A program made the position numbers and the translations under genes. 54,698 bases of DNA, from assembly GCA_018712915.1 (NCBI GenBank), contig DVGC01000036.1, positions 1 through 54,698 of the forward strand, written 5' to 3'. Of the stretch, positions 34,600 to 42,567 are shown in pieces. The stretch's first letter is position 1; each line of letters begins with the position of its first letter. The DNA comes from Candidatus Copromonas faecavium (nom. illeg.) (GTDB lineage: Bacteria; Bacillota; Clostridia; Lachnospirales; Lachnospiraceae). Below the pieces are notes generated by a model, which worked only from the letters and a program-made list of their open reading frames with translations, did not search any database and was not told the DNA's origin.

Positions 34600-34606
34600 A
34601 TGCTTG

Positions 34607-34660
34607 AAAATAAAAAGAGCGCCGTCCGATCATCCGTCATGAATGATTGGGCGGCACTCT
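34607..34660 (-). terminator. Terminator for ldh (minus strand)
   Basis: On the minus strand GAGTGCCGCCC pairs with GGACGGCGCTC (G-T pairs allowed), then TTTTTATTTTC. It lies about 140 nt past the ldh stop and faces the peptidase terminator. Confidence 0.8.
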
Positions 34661-34667
34661 TTGTTAT

Positions 34668-34838
34668 TTACAGTAGTGGGCATCAGAGGATGTCCGCGGG
34701 ATCTCACTGCCTTCTGCCATTTACAGTGAGAGGGCATGAAAGGATGCCTACAAAACCTCAACGGAGAGGGAGGCGGGATATGTCTGCCTTCTGCCATTTA
34801 CAGTGAGAGGGCATCGAAGGATGTCCGCAGAGTCTCGC
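34668..34838. repeat. Three degenerate copies of the ldh 3' end
   Basis: A unit of about 35-45 bp beginning TTACAGT (ldh stop codon on the minus strand), then GGGCAT, AAGGATG and a C-rich end, occurs at 34668, 34721 and 34798. The third is the real end of ldh. Copies two and three also share the 15 bp upstream, CTGCCTTCTGCCATT. Confidence 0.8.
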
Positions 34839-35751
34839 AGGAATGATGGAACTTCTCCTGCTCCTCCGGAGTCAGGTTCAGATGGAGAATGCGGGATACG
34901 CCGTTCTGATTCAGAATACAGGGAACGCCTACGAACACTTCGTCCTCGCCATAGTCGCCGGACAGGCAGGCGGAAACCGTCAGAACGCTGTTTTCTCCTC
35001 CGAGAATGGCCCGGGCGATCCGGGTAAGGGACATGCCGATTCCGTAGTAGGTAGCCTTCTTGGCCTCGATGATTTTATAGGCGGCATTCTTCACATCCTG
35101 GGAAATCTGCTCTAGGTCGGAAAAGCGCAGCGCCCCGCTGGATTCTTCGCAGATTTCTAAAACCGGCTTGGTGGATAAAAGGGCCTGGCTCCAGGGAACA
35201 AACTCGGAATCTCCGTGCTCACCCATCACATAGGCATGGATGTTTCTCGGATCCACCTGAAGGTATTCCCCCAGAAGATAACGGAGTCTGGCAGAGTCCA
35301 GGGTGGTTCCGCTTCCGATGACCCGCTCCTTGGGGAAGCCGGAAAGCTGATAGGTGATGCGGGCCATGATGTCCACCGGATTGGTTGCGATTAAGAAAAT
35401 TCCATGGAAACCGGAGGCCACAACAGGCTCCACAACGGAGCGGAAAACCTGGGCATTGCGTTTTAACAGATCCAGTCTGGTCTCTCCCGGCTTCTGGGCC
35501 ACGCCGGCACAGATGGTGACGATATCCGCGTCGGCACAGTCAGAATAGTCACCGGCATAGATTTTCATATTGGCAGGGGAGAAGGCCAGTCCGTGATTTA
35601 AATCCATGGCTTCTCCCATGGCTCTTTTTTTATCCAGGTCGATGAGAACCAGTTCATCGCAGACGGATTGATTAAGCAGGCTGTAGGCAAAGCTCATGCC
35701 TACCATCCCGGTTCCTACAAGGGCAATTTTTCGGTTGTCTGTTCTTGTCAT
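34798..35751 (-). CDS. ldh: L-lactate dehydrogenase
   Basis: This 317-residue NAD-dependent dehydrogenase reduces pyruvate to L-lactate and regenerates NAD+. It has a Rossmann motif VGTGMVGMSFAY (12-23), substrate-loop Gln86 and Arg92 (AQKPGETR; Gln marks lactate rather than malate specificity), D152 and R155 (LDSARLR), and catalytic H179 (MGEHGDSEFVPW). The start at 35751 has AAGGAAGG just upstream; an upstream ATG at 35799 has no good site. It is monocistronic on the minus strand, with its own promoter and a possible Rex site. Its 3' end is partly repeated downstream. Confidence 0.95.
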   Translation of the reverse strand: MTRTDNRKIALVGTGMVGMSFAYSLLNQSVCDELVLIDLDKKRAMGEAMDLNHGLAFSPANMKIYAGDYSDCADADIVTICAGVAQKPGETRLDLLKRNAQVFRSVVEPVVASGFHGIFLIATNPVDIMARITYQLSGFPKERVIGSGTTLDSARLRYLLGEYLQVDPRNIHAYVMGEHGDSEFVPWSQALLSTKPVLEICEESSGALRFSDLEQISQDVKNAAYKIIEAKKATYYGIGMSLTRIARAILGGENSVLTVSACLSGDYGEDEVFVGVPCILNQNGVSRILHLNLTPEEQEKFHHSCETLRTSFDALSL

Positions 35752-35922
35752 AGCTGCCTTCCTTTCTTTTTGTCCGCCGGCCGTGCCGGCAGGATCCATT
35801 TTTTATAAAAACCGTGGAAAATATACGGCGGTTCTTGTACTTTTGCAGGAGGATCCTCATTTTTATAGAGTGTTCCCGCATTTTTCCCTTTAATAATCGG
35901 GGAAAATGTGATAAGATACTTT

Positions 35923-35952
35923 ATTATATTGCGGCAGGCCGGGCAGTGTCAA
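35923..35952 (-). promoter_or_regulatory. Promoter of ldh (minus strand)
   Basis: Read on the minus strand, TTGACA (35952-35947), an 18-nt spacer and TATAAT (35928-35923) form a near-perfect promoter, leaving a leader of about 165 nt before ATG 35751. Confidence 0.85.
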
Positions 35953-35968
35953 GTTATTTTTTTAACAA
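35951..35968 (-). promoter_or_regulatory. Candidate Rex operator upstream of ldh
   Basis: On the minus strand TTGTTAA-AAAA-ATAACTT touches the 5' end of the -35 box. The left half matches the clostridial Rex consensus (TTGTTAA-N4-TTAACAA) fully and the right half partly, with the expected 4-nt spacing. Rex senses NADH/NAD+ and commonly controls fermentation genes such as ldh. Confidence 0.45.
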
Positions 35969-36083
35969 TCTTTTGAACAAAGACTGAACGGCGGTCAGAC
36001 AGATATCATGCAGAGCTGGCCGGATGGATGTGCAGGCACATCCGCCTGGAACACTGCTCTCGGAAATAAATGGAGGAATCATT

Positions 36084-37772
36084 ATGGTGGAGAACAAAAA
36101 ACCGGCAGAGGAAACAAAGGAAGTGGTTTCCAGAAATTTCATCGAACAGGAAATCGACAAGGATTTGGCAGAGGGAGTATATGACCACGTCCAGACCAGG
36201 TTCCCTCCGGAGCCCAACGGCTATCTTCATATCGGACATGCCAAGTCCATTCTTCTGAACTATGGTCTTGCACAGCAGTATGGAGGAAAATTCAACCTCC
36301 GTTTTGACGATACCAATCCCACTAAGGAAAAAACCGAATATGTGGAATCCATCATTGCAGATGTAAAATGGCTGGGAGCCGACTTCGAGGACCGGCTGTT
36401 CTTTGCTTCCGATTATTTTGATACCATGTACGAATGCGCGGTGAAGCTGATCAAAAAAGGAAAGGCTTATGTCTGTGATTTGACGGCGGAGCAGATCCGG
36501 GAATACCGGGGAGACTTTAATACGCCCGGAAAGAACAGCCCTTACCGGGATCGTTCCGTGGAGGAAAATCTGACGCTGTTTGAAAATATGAAGAACGGTC
36601 TTTATCAGGACGGTGAGAAGGTGCTGCGTGCAAAAATCGACATGGCATCTCCCAACATCAACATGAGAGATCCGGTGATTTACCGTGTGGCCCATATGTC
36701 TCATCATAACACCGGCGATAAGTGGTGCATTTATCCCATGTATGACTTTGCCCATCCCATCGAGGATGCCATCGAGCATATCACTCACTCGATCTGCACC
36801 CTGGAATTTGAGGATCACCGCCCGCTTTATGACTGGGTGGTCCGGGAGTGTGAGTTTGAGAATCCGCCCCGCCAGATTGAATTTGCCAAGCTTTATTTAA
36901 CCAACGTGGTGACCGGAAAGCGCTACATTAAGAAGTTGGTGGAGGATGGAATCGTGGACGGTTGGGATGATCCCCGCCTGGTGACCATTGCAGCCCTGAG
37001 AAGAAGAGGATATACGCCGGAGTCCTTAAAGATGTTTGTGGATCTGGTAGGCGTATCCAAGGCCAACAGCTCCGTGGATTATGCGATGCTGGAATACTGC
37101 ATCCGGGAGGACTTAAAGCTTAAGAGACCGAGGATGATGGCGGTTCTTGATCCGGTGAAGCTGGTAATTGACAACTATCCGGAGGGACAGACGGAGATGC
37201 TCTCCATTCCCAACAATCTGGAAAATCCGGAAATGGGAGAGCGGCAGGTACCTTTCTCCAGAGAGCTTTATATCGAAAGAGAGGACTTTATGGAGGAGCC
37301 GCCGAAGAAATACTTCCGGTTGTTCCCGGGAAATGAGGTCCGCCTGATGGGAGCTTATTTCGTGACCTGTACCGGTTACGAAAAGGATGAGAGCGGAAAG
37401 GTGACCGTGGTTCACTGTACTTATGATCCGGAAACCAAGAGCGGTTCCGGCTTTACGGGACGCAAGGTGAAGGGTACCATTCACTGGGTATCGATTCCGA
37501 CAGCCGGACAGGTGGAATGCCGCCTGTATGAGAATATTGTGGATGAGGAGAAGGGAAAACTCAATGCAGACGGTACTCTGAACTTAAATCCCAATTCCAA
37601 GACGGTGGCAACGGCCTATGTGGAGCCGGGACTTATGGAGGCCAAGGCCTATGACAGCTTCCAGTTTATGAGAAACGGCTACTACTGTGTGGACTGCAAG
37701 GACAGCAAAGAAGGAACGCCGGTGTATAACCGAATCGTATCCTTAAAGAGCTCCTTCAAGCTTCCCAAATAA
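36084..37772 (+). CDS. glnS: Glutamine--tRNA ligase
   Basis: This protein of about 562 residues is a class I synthetase that charges tRNA-Gln directly. [17 protein letters not shown] holds the HIGH motif (about 49-52), and [38 protein letters not shown], and the C-terminal two-barrel anticodon-binding region ([14 protein letters not shown]) are typical of GlnRS. The second signature, usually VMSKRK, reads VVTGKRYI here. ATG 36084 has GGAGG 7 nt upstream. The leader contains a small GGATGTG/CACATCC hairpin (36026-36043) but no T-box sequence that I can see. Confidence 0.95.
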   Translation: MVENKKPAEETKEVVSRNFIEQEIDKDLAEGVYDHVQTRFPPEPNGYLHIGHAKSILLNYGLAQQYGGKFNLRFDDTNPTKEKTEYVESIIADVKWLGADFEDRLFFASDYFDTMYECAVKLIKKGKAYVCDLTAEQIREYRGDFNTPGKNSPYRDRSVEENLTLFENMKNGLYQDGEKVLRAKIDMASPNINMRDPVIYRVAHMSHHNTGDKWCIYPMYDFAHPIEDAIEHITHSICTLEFEDHRPLYDWVVRECEFENPPRQIEFAKLYLTNVVTGKRYIKKLVEDGIVDGWDDPRLVTIAALRRRGYTPESLKMFVDLVGVSKANSSVDYAMLEYCIREDLKLKRPRMMAVLDPVKLVIDNYPEGQTEMLSIPNNLENPEMGERQVPFSRELYIEREDFMEEPPKKYFRLFPGNEVRLMGAYFVTCTGYEKDESGKVTVVHCTYDPETKSGSGFTGRKVKGTIHWVSIPTAGQVECRLYENIVDEEKGKLNADGTLNLNPNSKTVATAYVEPGLMEAKAYDSFQFMRNGYYCVDCKDSKEGTPVYNRIVSLKSSFKLPK

Positions 37773-37891
37773 GAACTCCGGTATCGGGGAACACCGGAAG
37801 CGTGCGGAGAAAAAGTAAAAGACAGAAAGAAACCGGCAGGAGAACCGGGAAGAACCGGAAAAAGCCGGAAAGGAAGGGCGGAGGGAGAAAC

Positions 37892-39328
37892 ATGGAGCTG
37901 ATGATTCCTTTGGATCCCCACGAGAAGCGGCCGTTGTATGAACAGATTTACCGGCATATCAAAGCGGAAATCCGCAATGGGAATCTGAGGCCTCAGATGC
38001 GGCTTCCCTCCACCAGACAGCTGGCGGAACACTTAAAAGTCAGCCGCAGTACCACCCAGCTTGCCTATGAGCAGCTGGTATCGGAAGGTTATCTGGAAGC
38101 AATTCCCAGAAAAGGGTATTTTCCGGCCCGTCTGGACGGGCTTTTGGCTCCGGTGGAGGCAGTTGGGGAAGAAAAAGAAGAGGAAGAGCTTTTTGAGGGA
38201 CCGGAAGGATACCGGACGGGGAACAGTCCTTTAGTTGACTTTTCTCCCAGCGGCATCGATTTGGCAGGATTCCCGTTTTCTACTTGGCGAAGAATCAGCC
38301 GGGCGGTTTTACGGGAGGAAGAGAAGGGGTTGTTTTTAAAGGGAGATTCCAGAGGGGATCTGTCTTTAAGAGAGGCCATCCGCGATTATCTTCATACGGC
38401 CCGCGGAGTTCAGTGCAGCCTGGAGCAGATTATTGTTGGGGCCGGGAATGAGTACCTCCTGATGCTGTTATCCCAGCTTTTGGGGCGGGAAACAGGAATT
38501 GCCATGGAAAACCCCACTTACCGTCAGGCTTACCGGGTCCTTTCGGCCATGGGACATCCGGTTATTCCTGTTGGAATGGACCGGAGCGGCCTCCTGGTGC
38601 AGGAGCTTTCCAGGCTTCATGCTGGAGCAGCATATGTGATGCCGTCCCATCAGTTTCCCATGGGAATCGTGATGCCGGTCAGACGGAGGCAGGAGCTCCT
38701 TTCCTGGGCGGAGGCTCAGCCGGAACGGTATCTGATTGAAGATGATTATGACAGTGAATTCCGCTATAAAGGGAAGCCGGTTCCGGCGCTTCAGGGAATG
38801 GATCGGAGTCAGAGGGTGGTTTATATGGGAACCTTTTCCAAGGCCATCGCGCCGGCTATCCGCGTGGGGTATCTGGTGCTGCCGCAAAAGCTTTTGGAGA
38901 AATATGAGAAGTCGGCCCGCTTTTATTCCTCCACTGTATCCCGTGTGGATCAGAAAATTCTGTCACAGTTCATTGCCGGCGGATATTTTGAACGTCATCT
39001 GAACCGGATGCGGGAGCGGTATAAGGGAAAGCACGATCTGCTTCTTTCTCTTTTAAAGCCGCTGGAACGGCAGTTTGAAATCCTGGGAGAATATGCTGGC
39101 CTTCATGTGCTTATAAGAGCCAGAGGACCATGGCCGGAACACGAACTGACGGCGGCGGCGGAAGAAGCCGGCCTTCGCGTTTATGGCCTTTCCGGTTTCT
39201 ATATGAAGCGGGAGGAGTGTACGGGCAGAGGCACCATCCTACTGGGGTATGGAGGCCTTCAGGAGAATGAAATCAGAACAGGAGCAGGGCTTTTAGTACA
39301 GGCCCTCTTGAAAACAGCAGGAGAGTAA
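37892..39328 (+). CDS. MocR-type regulator (GntR helix-turn-helix + aminotransferase-like domain)
   Basis: This protein of about 478 residues has an N-terminal GntR winged helix (about 10-80: RPLYEQIYRHIKAEIRNG, LPSTRQLAEHLKVSRSTTQLAYEQL), a linker and a fold-type I aminotransferase domain with the PLP lysine in MGTFSKAIAPAIRVGYLV. MocR proteins such as PdxR and GabR use PLP as effector or cofactor. ATG 37892 is chosen (GGAGGG at proper spacing). The membrane protein gene starts 2 nt after the stop, so it is probably part of the same transcript. The regulated target is unknown. Confidence 0.9.
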   Translation: MELMIPLDPHEKRPLYEQIYRHIKAEIRNGNLRPQMRLPSTRQLAEHLKVSRSTTQLAYEQLVSEGYLEAIPRKGYFPARLDGLLAPVEAVGEEKEEEELFEGPEGYRTGNSPLVDFSPSGIDLAGFPFSTWRRISRAVLREEEKGLFLKGDSRGDLSLREAIRDYLHTARGVQCSLEQIIVGAGNEYLLMLLSQLLGRETGIAMENPTYRQAYRVLSAMGHPVIPVGMDRSGLLVQELSRLHAGAAYVMPSHQFPMGIVMPVRRRQELLSWAEAQPERYLIEDDYDSEFRYKGKPVPALQGMDRSQRVVYMGTFSKAIAPAIRVGYLVLPQKLLEKYEKSARFYSSTVSRVDQKILSQFIAGGYFERHLNRMRERYKGKHDLLLSLLKPLERQFEILGEYAGLHVLIRARGPWPEHELTAAAEEAGLRVYGLSGFYMKREECTGRGTILLGYGGLQENEIRTGAGLLVQALLKTAGE

Positions 39329-39330
39329 GC

Positions 39331-40239
39331 ATGTATCAGAATCATGACAAAAAAGAGGTTTGGAAAATACGGGCGCTGATGGCTGTCTGGACGGTCATCG
39401 TTTTTTTTGGAATCAGTGTGCTTTTTGGCTACACGGAGTTCGATGATCCCACGCCGGTGGGAGATGAAACAACGGAAGCAGGAACTGCGGGAGCAGAGAC
39501 TACAGAAGGAACGGAAGCGGAGACGGTTTCTCTGCAGCCGGAGCTTCCGGTTTCCGATGCGGAGGAGGAGATTTTAAGTTCTCTGTATGCAGCGATGGAG
39601 GTGGGAGATTTTGCCCAGGCGGCTGAAATCTTAAACACCGAGGAAGAAGCTTTGAAAACCCTTACCGCAGAGACTCTAAACGGAGAGGCCTGGCTTTATT
39701 ATGAGCAGGAGGAAAATGGGACCTCTCTGCATTATATGGAACAGCTTGGGGAAGGAGCGGCCGGTGACGGGCTGGCTCTTTCCCGGTATAATACGGCTTT
39801 TTTCGGAAGCTTTCAGAATGGAAGGCCTGAGGGAAGCTGTCTGGCAGTACAGGCCGTGGTGACAGATGCGCCGAGATATACGTATGCGTCAGGAAGCTGG
39901 AGCAATGGAAAAATGAATGGTGAAGGGGAAACGGGCTATCGGTATTATGAGACCATTCCCGAGGGCAGCTATGCCGGAATTAAAAAAAGCGGCACTTATT
40001 CGGAGAATCTGCTGGACGGAGCGTTTGTTTATGAGGTGGAAGGCGCAGACGGGGAAGTATTTTCCTGGGATATGGAGGCAGCGGCAGGCGTTACGGTTTT
40101 AAATGACAGCTGGGTATATTCCGAGGCGTCAGGTACTTATGCGTTAGGCGCCAGAGATCATGAGGACCGGACTTATGTGCTGGAGGATGGGCAGGCACAG
40201 TCTGTACTCTGGAATAATCTGATTGTCTGGGGTGAGTAG
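39331..40239 (+). CDS. Single-TM exported protein with MORN-like repeats, function unknown
   Basis: The product has 302 residues. A membrane helix (about 13-33, LMAVWTVIVFFGISVLFGY) is followed by a Thr/Glu/Ala-rich linker, a helical segment (about 75-105, SDAEEEILSSLYAAMEVGDFA in pattern) and an extracellular beta-rich part with MORN-like strands (FFGSFQNGRPEG, YASGSWSNGKMNGEGETG, SGTYSENLLDGAF). I recognise no named family. It starts 2 nt behind the MocR gene, which implies translational coupling and a shared process. It ends at a bidirectional terminator. Confidence 0.75.
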   Translation: MYQNHDKKEVWKIRALMAVWTVIVFFGISVLFGYTEFDDPTPVGDETTEAGTAGAETTEGTEAETVSLQPELPVSDAEEEILSSLYAAMEVGDFAQAAEILNTEEEALKTLTAETLNGEAWLYYEQEENGTSLHYMEQLGEGAAGDGLALSRYNTAFFGSFQNGRPEGSCLAVQAVVTDAPRYTYASGSWSNGKMNGEGETGYRYYETIPEGSYAGIKKSGTYSENLLDGAFVYEVEGADGEVFSWDMEAAAGVTVLNDSWVYSEASGTYALGARDHEDRTYVLEDGQAQSVLWNNLIVWGE

Positions 40240-40300
40240 AAAAAGAGAAAACATGGGAATATGACATATGAAAAAGGCAGAAAAACTGAAAAAATTGAAA

Positions 40301-40360
40301 AAGAAAAGCGTTAACATCATTCTGCAGGTTCCGGCGAATTGATCTTAACGCTTTTTCTTT
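40301..40360. terminator. Bidirectional terminator between the MORN-like gene and the reductase gene
   Basis: AAAGCGTTAA (40305-40314) pairs with TTAACGCTTT (40345-40354), flanked by A-rich sequence on the left and TTCTTT on the right, so it can stop transcripts from both converging genes. Confidence 0.8.
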
Positions 40361-40385
40361 ATCAGGGCAGGATACCCCGGAAGAA

Positions 40386-41318
40386 CTAAACAGCTCCGAA
40401 GAGCCGGTCTTCAATCAGATGGATTCCGTGGAGGAACATTTCGCAGACAGGCGTTTCCACACCCACTTCCTTGCCCAGCCGGACCACGGTTCCGGCAAAC
40501 ATATCGACCTCCGTCCGTTTTCCTGCCTCCAGATCCTGGAGGGTAGACGGTTTGTTGTTATAGGGAATTCGGCCAATGGAGTGCTCCTGACGGTCGATGT
40601 CGCTTTGTCCGATGCCGATTCCCAGCTCGTTGGCCACACGGATGACTTCCCACATGGCTGCCGTCCGGAAATAATTGGCGTCGGCGCTTTTCTGGAAGGC
40701 ACCGAAGGGAACGCCGAACATGGCGCAGGTCATGTTTTCTCCCACATTGCACATGAACTTGAACCAGAGGCCCCGTTCCATGTCTTCATCTATTTTATAT
40801 CCGATTCCGCAGGCATCAAACAATTCCTTGACGGCCAGGACTCTGGGAGAGAGTCTGTCCGGATCGTTTTTCAAATCTCCGAAATGAATGGAGCCTTTGC
40901 TGGGATCAAAGCTGGTCTTTCCGTCTTTCATAACGACGCTGATCCGCATATAGGAATAGAGGACATGGTCTGCTCCATATACTTCTGCCACCTGCTTTTC
41001 GCTTTCCACGCCGTTTAATACAGAAAGAATCAGGGTGTTTTCCCCAACCTGATTCCGGATGTCCTGAATGGCCTGCGGGAGGTCATATCCTTTGACGGCA
41101 ATGATAACCAGATCTGCCGGATCCCCTTCCATATCCGGTGTAATAATCGGGAAACGGTAATTGACCTCATTGACCGTGACGCCCCGGTGCTCCAGCCGTT
41201 CCTTCCGGCTTCCGTCGGCCAGGATCCGGAAACCGGCGCCAAGCTTTTCGGAAATCCTGGGGGCAAAAAATACACCCATGGCGCCGAGGCCGATCAATGT
41301 GACCTTTTTCATCTTCAT
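40386..41318 (-). CDS. 2-dehydropantoate 2-reductase-like (ApbA/PanE family)
   Basis: This 310-residue NAD(P)-dependent reductase has the N-terminal ApbA motif VTLIGLGAMGVFFAPRI, then VIIAVKGYDLPQAI and a C-terminal helical domain with KFMCNVGENMTC and NELGIGIGQSDI; the late Lys/Asn/Glu catalytic pattern fits the family. PanE reduces ketopantoate to pantoate for CoA synthesis, but several paralogues act on other substrates and no pan genes are nearby, so I give no symbol. AAGGAG precedes the start on the minus strand. It is convergent with the MORN-like gene. Confidence 0.87.
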   Translation of the reverse strand: MKMKKVTLIGLGAMGVFFAPRISEKLGAGFRILADGSRKERLEHRGVTVNEVNYRFPIITPDMEGDPADLVIIAVKGYDLPQAIQDIRNQVGENTLILSVLNGVESEKQVAEVYGADHVLYSYMRISVVMKDGKTSFDPSKGSIHFGDLKNDPDRLSPRVLAVKELFDACGIGYKIDEDMERGLWFKFMCNVGENMTCAMFGVPFGAFQKSADANYFRTAAMWEVIRVANELGIGIGQSDIDRQEHSIGRIPYNNKPSTLQDLEAGKRTEVDMFAGTVVRLGKEVGVETPVCEMFLHGIHLIEDRLFGAV

Positions 41319-41478
41319 ATAATTCCTTCTCCTTTTTCAAACATGTTGTTTCTATTTTAGTACAAGAGGTGCCGCGTGTCAATGAAAGGGGAAAAATGAC
41401 GCATTTTTCGAGGATTTTCAAGGCGTTTCCCCTGTGTAAAGGCTCCGCAAAAACCGCCCTGATTTCCTTTGGGTTTTG

Positions 41479-41507
41479 TTGACTTTTTTCGGGAAAGCTG
41501 ATATACT
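41479..41507 (+). promoter_or_regulatory. Promoter of the glutamate-fermentation operon
   Basis: TTGACT (41479-41484), a 17-nt spacer and TATACT (41502-41507) lie about 170 nt before the first gene. The gap from 41,319 to 41,478 contains nothing else that I recognise. Confidence 0.75.
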
Positions 41508-41513
41508 TTCTGT

Positions 41514-41677
41514 AAGATATTGTGAAAAATGCATAGGGTACAACAATATATGGGTGCTGAAGAATTGGGTGCCCATCTGTCTTTGCTAAAATTTGGAATG
41601 CATTCCACAATATGAAATCATGAATTTACTAAAGTTCCGAAAGAGGAACGTGAAATGAAGGAGGTGCGGAAAGCAGT
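41514..41677 (+). promoter_or_regulatory. Structured leader of the gcd/gct/hgd operon
   Basis: A long-range stem is possible: ATATTGTG (41517-41524) with CACAATAT (41606-41613) and, inside it, ATGCAT (41529-41534) with ATGCAT (41598-41603). A competing partner for the first arm, ACAATAT (41543-41549), would form a smaller hairpin. A third hairpin, GTTCC-GAAAGA-GGAAC (41634-41649), precedes the ribosome site. It resembles no riboswitch that I know. Confidence 0.5.
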
Positions 41678-41929
41678 ATGGCGGAGCTATTGAATATGCC
41701 GGGTTCCGGTCTGGTTGTGCTGATTATCCTTTCTCTGATTGTGTACTGGGTAATCAAAATGACTCAGTCCCGGGGAAAAGAGGAGACACATGCGCCGGCG
41801 CAGGCGGCTCCTGCGGCCCCGGCTCCGGCAATCGACGAAGATTCCTATGCAGTGCTTCTGGCAGCTGTCAGCGAAGAGGGAAGATTGTCGGGTGAAGAAT
41901 ATCGAGTAGTCAGCATAAGAGAAATGTAA
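41678..41929 (+). CDS. gcdD: Glutaconyl-CoA decarboxylase delta subunit (OadG-like)
   Basis: This 83-residue protein has one membrane helix (about 10-26, LVVLIILSLIVYWVIKM), an Ala/Pro linker and a C-terminal tail ending EEYRVVSIREM, the arrangement of small OadG/MmdD/GcdD anchors. GcdD holds the carboxyltransferase and biotin carrier to the membrane beta subunit. AGGAGGTG lies upstream. The biotin carrier gene starts 34 nt after the stop. The symbol rests on the operon (gcdC and gcdA follow), not on strong sequence identity. Confidence 0.75.
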   Translation: MAELLNMPGSGLVVLIILSLIVYWVIKMTQSRGKEETHAPAQAAPAAPAPAIDEDSYAVLLAAVSEEGRLSGEEYRVVSIREM

Positions 41930-41963
41930 AATGTATGAGAAAGCAGAAAGGATGTAGTCAGCT

Positions 41964-42356
41964 ATGAAATATGTTGCGACTTTAAATGGAAAGAAATACG
42001 AAATCGAAATTGAGAGAGTGGATGGATACCGTCCCCTTGACAGAGGAGCGGCGGCAGTAGCTCCGGCTCCGATCATTGCTCAGGCAGCAGCTCCGGCTCC
42101 TGTTCCGGCAGCAGCAGCTCCGGCTCCCGCTCCGGCAGCAGGAGGACAGTCTGTAGATGCTCCCATGCCTGGAAAGATTCTTGGCGTAAAGGTGAATGTG
42201 GGTGATGCTGTAACAGCCGGACAGACCGTTGTTGTAATGGAAGCAATGAAGATGGAAACAGAAATTGTTGCTCCTGCCAGCGGTACCGTAACGGCCATCC
42301 ATGTAAACAGCGGCGATATGGTAGAGTCCGGTGCTCCTATGGTAACCATCGGCTAA
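41964..42356 (+). CDS. gcdC: Glutaconyl-CoA decarboxylase gamma subunit (biotin carrier)
   Basis: This 130-residue protein has an N-terminal beta region, an Ala/Pro-rich linker (about 29-60) and a biotinyl domain with EAMKMETE (K96 biotinylated). GcdC takes CO2 from glutaconyl-CoA through GcdA and passes it to the beta subunit. Its C-terminal domain closely resembles that of the carrier at 25089 (shared APMPGKILGVK), so the two carriers might exchange partners. AAAGGATG precedes the start. A hairpin (ATCTGCC/GGCAGAT, 42373-42395) lies in the 211-nt gap that follows. Confidence 0.9.
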   Translation: MKYVATLNGKKYEIEIERVDGYRPLDRGAAAVAPAPIIAQAAAPAPVPAAAAPAPAPAAGGQSVDAPMPGKILGVKVNVGDAVTAGQTVVVMEAMKMETEIVAPASGTVTAIHVNSGDMVESGAPMVTIG

Positions 42357-42567
42357 TTGACTGTTCATGAAAATCTGCCTGTGCTGTTGGCAGATAGGAC
42401 GGACTCTTTTCTGTCCGGCAGCCGGGCTTTCCTTACTTCCTTCATAAATGGTGGGACCTTTGCTGACGGACCCGCCTGTTTACTTAAAAATCGTACCGGC
42501 GCACTGGCTGCCCAGATGTTTCTGCCCGGCGCCGGTATGGACAATAGAATTAAAAGGAGGCTTTATT

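Noticed and set aside
36001-36083. T-box riboswitch before glnS
   Set aside because: No AGGGTGG-type T-box sequence or suitable specifier stem was found; only a 7-bp hairpin is visible.
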